Shown: positions 61,033 through 64,000 of the stretch, piece by piece | Layout of the letters: every line of letters starts with the position of its first letter | How positions within the stretch are numbered: position 1 is the stretch's first letter | Origin: Paractinoplanes maris | GTDB taxonomy: Bacteria > Actinomycetota > Actinomycetes > Mycobacteriales > Micromonosporaceae | Direction of reading: 5' to 3' | Length of the DNA stretch: 64,000 nucleotides | NCBI RefSeq assembly: GCF_023544465.1 | Contig: NZ_JALPVL010000021.1 | Coordinates: 22,944 to 86,943, forward strand | Position numbers and translations under genes: made by a program | Notes under the pieces: generated by a model | The model's input: the letters and a program-made list of their open reading frames with translations, nothing else | The model's database searches: none | Told to the model about the DNA's origin: nothing

Positions 61033-61060
61033 GGCAACCTTTGCTCGGTGCCAACGCGTA
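61033..61060 (+). promoter_or_regulatory. candidate ECF-sigma promoter upstream of the SigE-family gene
   Basis: GGCAACC (61033-61039), a 17-bp gap, then CGTA (61057-61060). This resembles the -35 (with the conserved AAC) and -10 of ECF-type promoters. It would start transcription near 61067, 35 nt before the ATG. Autoregulation by the adjacent SigE-family factor is the natural hypothesis. Confidence 0.45.
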
Positions 61061-61101
61061 TGTAGCACTCGTGGGATGGAGATCAAGGGTGCGGGGGGCT
61101 G

Positions 61102-61623
61102 ATGCGCGATCGCGATGATGAGGAGGTGACAGCCTTCGTCCGGGCGAGATATGGGTCGTTGCTGCGAACGGCTTACCTGTTGTGCGGAGATCAGGGTAAG
61201 GCTGAGGATCTCGTCCAGACAACGTTGGCCAAGACTGTTGTGGCCTGGCCGCGGCTGCAGCGCTCGGGAGGCATCGAGCATTACGTACGGCGGGTTCTGT
61301 TCAACACATTCGTGAGCAGCCGGCGGCGCCGCTCCTGGTGGGAGCAGCCCCTGGGCCGGTTGGTCGAGGGCCGGACACGAGACGAGTACGTGACGGTGGA
61401 GCAGCGCGATTGGCTACGGCGGGCGCTCGACGGATTGTCAGCACGCCAGCGTGCCGCGGTCGTCCTGCGCTTCTACGAGGATCTGTCGGAACAGGACACG
61501 GCTGAGGCTCTGGGCTGCTCGGTGGGGACGGTCAAAAGCCTCACTTCCCGGGGCCTCCAAGCCTTGCGTACGCGCTGGATGGAGCCCGACGCCGCGGCTG
61601 AACACGAGGTGCGATATGCCTGA
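61102..61623 (+). CDS. SigE-family ECF RNA polymerase sigma factor
   Basis: 173 residues, typical of the actinobacterial SigE family. Region 2 is VTAFVRARYGSLLRTAYLLC, DQGKAEDLVQTTLAKTVVAW and EHYVRRVLFNTFVSSRRRRS. Region 4 is DGLSARQRAAVVLRFYEDLS, DTAEALGCSVGTVKSLTSRG. It has GGGGGG before the ATG. Its stop overlaps the next gene's start by 8 nt; members of this family are normally coupled to a membrane-bound partner gene, as here. Confidence 0.93.
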   Translation: MRDRDDEEVTAFVRARYGSLLRTAYLLCGDQGKAEDLVQTTLAKTVVAWPRLQRSGGIEHYVRRVLFNTFVSSRRRRSWWEQPLGRLVEGRTRDEYVTVEQRDWLRRALDGLSARQRAAVVLRFYEDLSEQDTAEALGCSVGTVKSLTSRGLQALRTRWMEPDAAAEHEVRYA

Positions 61624-62899
61624 TCCCACCGAGTTGCGCGATGGCCTGATCAAGCTCGCCGAGCCGGTCGGTCCCGCCGAAGGCTACGAGCTTCGCATTC
61701 TGCGGCGTGCCCGCCGGCTGCGTGCCCGGCGCCGGATCGCCGGTGCGGCGGGGGCCGCGATATGCCTGGCGATTCTGGTATCAGTCTTCCGGCTGGTCGC
61801 GGTCGGCCCGGCTCCGCACCTGGTGGCAGTGCCTCCGGACGGCGCCCTTCTGGGCTGGTCCGCTGCGGGCGACGTGAATGCCGACCTGGTGCGAGAGGCA
61901 ACCGAGGTCTGGGATCGTACCGGCTCCGCGGGTCCCCACACCGCCATCCGGCCCCTGGTCGCGGCGCATGACCGTCTCCTGGCGTCCGTCGTCGTGCTCC
62001 AGGGCTACGACGAGCACAAGGCAGCACGACTGGCGTTCTTCACCAGCGACACGACCGCCGCGAACGCCTTGCGACTGCGCGCCGACCGACCGATGCCCGA
62101 TCCGACCACGACCCAGGTGGTCAGTCTGGTCAGCCCTCGGTTGACCGGACCGGCCGGTGTGGCCGGTGATGCCTTCTGGGACACCTACGCCATTGCCGTC
62201 GCCATGCCGGGCGTCACCGCGCTGGAGATGTCGACCACCACGGTCGATGAAGAACTCAAGCAGGACCCGGTCACGGCCAACGGGCGTTTCGTCGTCCGGG
62301 CGCTCCCCTCCGCGACCGCCGAGACCACAACTGTCACCGGCTTCATCAAGTCGTCGAAGGTGCTCGCTCAGTGGAAGAGAGTGTTCGCCGTGCCCGGTGA
62401 CGGCGGCGCAGCCGGTGACGCCCAAGGCGTACGCGGAGCAGTCGTCAGTCGCAGTGGTCAGCAGATCGTGGTAGCGCTCCGCGAGGACGGGGCAGTGCGT
62501 CCGGGCCAGCTCGCGGTCGTCGCGGAAGGCCTGGTCGGACGGGTGACAACGATCGACCGCGCTCGCCGCGAGGCCACGATCGGCTTGATCACCGGTGCGG
62601 CCTTCGCCGGCCAGGCCTACACCAACATCAGTAACGTGCCCGGTTCTGTACGGGGTACCGGCGAGAAGCTGCTCATGGAGCACATCCCAGCCGGAGAGAA
62701 AATGGACGTCTACGAGGGCAACCGGGTCCTGGTGGCGGACCCGTCGCAGCAGGGCGACCAGATCGGCGCCATCACCATCGGGCGGGCCGCCGTCACCAAA
62801 CCCGCCGATACGGACACCGTGGAACTGATACCAACGGCCAACCTCACGGATCTCCGCGAAGTATCCATCATGACGCCCTTCAAGAGCGCCGCTCGCTGA
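61616..62899 (+). CDS. single-pass membrane protein with C-terminal MreC-like domain, putative sigma-factor partner
   Basis: 427 residues. Cytoplasmic N terminus of about 40 residues with a basic stretch (RRARRLRARRR), one TM (about 41-63: IAGAAGAAICLAILVSVFRL). An extracytoplasmic region follows, with APHLVAVPPDGALLGW and then FTSDTTAANALRLRADRPMP. From about residue 275 the sequence resembles the MreC beta-barrel pair: GLVGRVTTIDRARREATIGL, LLMEHIPAGEKMDVYEGNRV, GDQIGAITIGRAAVTKPADT and ELIPTANLTDLREVSIM. It has GAGGT before the ATG and overlaps the sigma gene by 8 nt. It probably retains the sigma factor at the membrane in response to an envelope signal (inference). It lacks the zinc-binding HxxxCxxC motif of ZAS anti-sigma factors. 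Confidence 0.75.
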   Translation: MPDPTELRDGLIKLAEPVGPAEGYELRILRRARRLRARRRIAGAAGAAICLAILVSVFRLVAVGPAPHLVAVPPDGALLGWSAAGDVNADLVREATEVWDRTGSAGPHTAIRPLVAAHDRLLASVVVLQGYDEHKAARLAFFTSDTTAANALRLRADRPMPDPTTTQVVSLVSPRLTGPAGVAGDAFWDTYAIAVAMPGVTALEMSTTTVDEELKQDPVTANGRFVVRALPSATAETTTVTGFIKSSKVLAQWKRVFAVPGDGGAAGDAQGVRGAVVSRSGQQIVVALREDGAVRPGQLAVVAEGLVGRVTTIDRARREATIGLITGAAFAGQAYTNISNVPGSVRGTGEKLLMEHIPAGEKMDVYEGNRVLVADPSQQGDQIGAITIGRAAVTKPADTDTVELIPTANLTDLREVSIMTPFKSAAR

Positions 62900-63377
62900 C
62901 CCGGACGTCCTTACCGTGCTCGGCGAACGCCTTGAAGTCCTGCATGTGTTGTAGCGACTGCTTGCGGAAGGCGCCGGTCATCAAGGGCGCCGCCAGCCGC
63001 ATCGGCAAGCTGCTGAACCGGTACTCGTTCTCGCTCGCCCAGAGCGTCGTCTCGGGGCCGGTCTCGGTGAAGCGGTCGCGCGTGGCGCTCCACATGCCAC
63101 TGCCGACGATCTCGCGGTCGAAATGGACGACGTCCTGCGTGGCGATGCTCTGCAGGTCCACCGGTTCCCGGCGCGTGATCGTCTCGGTGCACTCGATCTT
63201 CTGCTGCCCCATGTGCATCACCACTCGTGACTTGGTGCCGACGTGCCCGTGCACCCCGCTCAGCGGTTCGTGCAGCACCAGGCCTCGCAGCCACTTCGGC
63301 AGGTGTGCCGGGTCGGCGAGCAGCTGGACGACCCTCTCCCGCGGCAGGGCGATCTCCATCGAGACGGTGTACTTCAT
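62880..63377 (-). CDS. SRPBCC-family protein
   Basis: 165 residues: MKYTVSMEIALPRERVVQLL, LADPAHLPKWLRGLVLHEPL, GQQKIECTETITRREPVDLQ and TTLWASENEYRFSSLPMRLA. This is a Bet v1/START-like polyketide-cyclase/dehydrase family member. Its 3' end overlaps the convergent MreC-like gene by 20 nt. The putative ribosome-binding GGAG sits in one arm of a 24-bp palindrome upstream (63387-63410), so expression may be controlled there. Confidence 0.88.
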   Translation of the reverse strand: MKYTVSMEIALPRERVVQLLADPAHLPKWLRGLVLHEPLSGVHGHVGTKSRVVMHMGQQKIECTETITRREPVDLQSIATQDVVHFDREIVGSGMWSATRDRFTETGPETTLWASENEYRFSSLPMRLAAPLMTGAFRKQSLQHMQDFKAFAEHGKDVRVSERRS

Positions 63378-63386
63378 GAGGGAGCG

Positions 63387-63410
63387 CTCCAGTTCTCGAG
63401 TGAACTGGAG
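63387..63410 (-). promoter_or_regulatory. 24-bp palindrome over the SRPBCC gene leader
   Basis: CTCCAGTTC-TCGAGT-GAACTGGAG: 9-bp perfect arms, 6-bp centre, 10 bp before the SRPBCC start at 63377. On the minus-strand mRNA the arm nearer the start holds the GGAG ribosome-binding sequence. It may be an operator or an mRNA hairpin that hides the ribosome-binding site. The flanking DNA, including CTTATATAAG at 63429-63438, is unusually AT-rich. Confidence 0.55.
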
Positions 63411-63567
63411 GCATGATATCAGCTTCGCCTTATATAAGTCGCTGCAAAATCACGATGCCTGGCGAACTGCCATCGGTCGCCGGGCAGCGTCAGCCGGCTC
63501 GTGCTTGATCCGCTCAGGAGCGGGTCGGGCCCAGCGGTGCCTCACCGTCGCCGGCGGCGGAGGGTGC

Positions 63568-63873
63568 GAGTCGAGGCTCGCTCTCCTTCACCACGCGGTA
63601 GAGATCCTTGTTGCTGACAACAGGGTCGTGGTCGACCATCTACTTCATTTCGAGGATGCGCCGTTCGTCAGCAACATCGTCGCCGCCGTATTCCCTCTGC
63701 TTGATGTGCTGGACGAGGGAATCATCCCGTTCGCCGCCGATGTGGGCGGCGACTTCTTCTGCTTCGACCACCGCGCTGACGGCGATCATCCATCCGTCTT
63801 CTGGAGCGTGGACTGGGGGGTTGTGCCGCTCGCGCCGAGCTTCGCCGACTTCCTGAAGATGCTGCGTGACTAG
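63568..63873 (+). pseudogene. 5'-truncated SMI1/KNR4 (SUKH) family gene
   Basis: About 102 codons to a TAG. The C-terminal half is clearly SUKH-like: LDEGIIPFAADVGGDFFCFD, HRADGDHPSVFWSVDWGVVP and SFADFLKMLRD. SUKH proteins are immunity proteins of contact-dependent and polymorphic toxin systems. The N-terminal SUKH signature region is missing; upstream codons are not convincing and no ribosome-binding site is present. Truncation may relate to the neighbouring insertion sequence. Confidence 0.65.
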
Positions 63874-64000
63874 TAGGACTTTGTTAGGTGGGGACGGGCT
63901 GGTGGCAGTGTGGGCAGAAGCCGAGCCAGGTGGCGAGTTGGTATTGCAGGTGCCGGAGGACGGCGTAGAGGCTCAGGGCTGCCCTGCTGCTTTTGGGTCG
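63874..64000 (-). mobile_element. insertion-sequence right end (partial)
   Basis: The sequence after the SUKH stop to the window edge includes the transposase 3' end. A TAGGACTTTGTTAGG-like stretch at 63873-63887 may contain the terminal inverted repeat; without the other end it cannot be confirmed. The element extends beyond the window. Confidence 0.45.
63884..64000 (-). CDS. transposase C-terminal fragment, cut by window edge
   Basis: 38 codons plus a TAA: RPKSSRAALSLYAVLRHLQY, then QLATWLGFCPHCHQPVPT. The CPHCHQPVP ending with a CxxC knuckle recalls the C terminus of DDE transposases frequent in actinomycetes. The family is not assigned. The N-terminal part lies outside the window. Confidence 0.7.
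   Translation of the reverse strand, partial: RPKSSRAALSLYAVLRHLQYQLATWLGFCPHCHQPVPT

Noticed and set aside
1..64000. CRISPR array, tRNA or rRNA genes
   Set aside because: No regularly spaced repeats beyond the three 24-bp copies, and no cloverleaf or rRNA-like sequence was noticed on reading. An automated scan was not possible.

Overview
This 64 kb window has very high GC content, GTG and TTG starts alongside ATG, G/C-rich third codon positions, ECF sigma factors, LuxR, ArsR and YafY regulators, STAND NTPases, Ser/Thr kinases and several VOC-fold proteins. That points to a soil actinomycete, most likely Micromonosporaceae (Actinoplanes-like). This is inference from gene content and codon use; there is no rRNA or marker gene to confirm it. 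It reads as an accessory or metabolic stretch of chromosome: no tRNA, rRNA, CRISPR array, phage module or origin was seen, and the only mobile-element trace is a transposase 3' end at the right edge.

0-13 kb: a truncated secreted DUF4352-like protein, an ankyrin protein, a STAS protein and a redox region: aldo/keto reductase plus alpha/beta hydrolase (minus), then TDT transporter, nitroreductase and ThuA-like protein (plus). Two LuxR-type regulators meet tail to tail at 8.56 kb. Next to them is a tightly coupled operon of SDR, GMC oxidoreductase and a Rieske-like protein with an altered first ligand pair. 13-29 kb: two VOC proteins, a second aldo/keto reductase, a tandem pair of S9 prolyl oligopeptidases, a divergent VOC/YafY pair with a near-perfect operator, a lipoprotein, an MMPL exporter, an ATP-dependent DNA ligase, an ECF sigma factor with a SnoaL-like tail, and an SRPBCC-ArsR-SRPBCC operon whose promoter is bracketed by two copies of one palindrome.

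29-38 kb is the most system-like block. It holds a STAND NTPase with TPRs, a small membrane protein, an FHA/Ser-Thr kinase, a kinase with TPR and two WD40 propellers, a DUF7019-like protein and an unknown 300-residue protein. The last four lie head to tail, three of them overlapping or nearly touching; this looks like an actinobacterial signalling or conflict module. 38-53 kb is a mosaic of small genes: MFS exporter, FGGY kinase, acetyltransferases, SRPBCC, PQQ propeller, DUF427, MmcQ/YjbR, YdeI-like and an ASCH-wHTH-HhH protein. It includes one clear frameshift at about 48.02 kb.

53-64 kb carries several decaying loci: a regulator missing both ends, a luciferase-like monooxygenase whose broken 3' end now reads in frame into the next gene, and a truncated SMI1/KNR4 gene beside the transposase fragment. 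Intact genes here encode a GPP34 protein, a membrane GAF-PAS sensor with no output domain, an APH-type kinase, a peptidase E and a SigE-family ECF sigma factor. The sigma factor is coupled to a single-pass membrane protein with an MreC-like C-terminal domain, which I regard as one of the most unusual gene pairs in the window.
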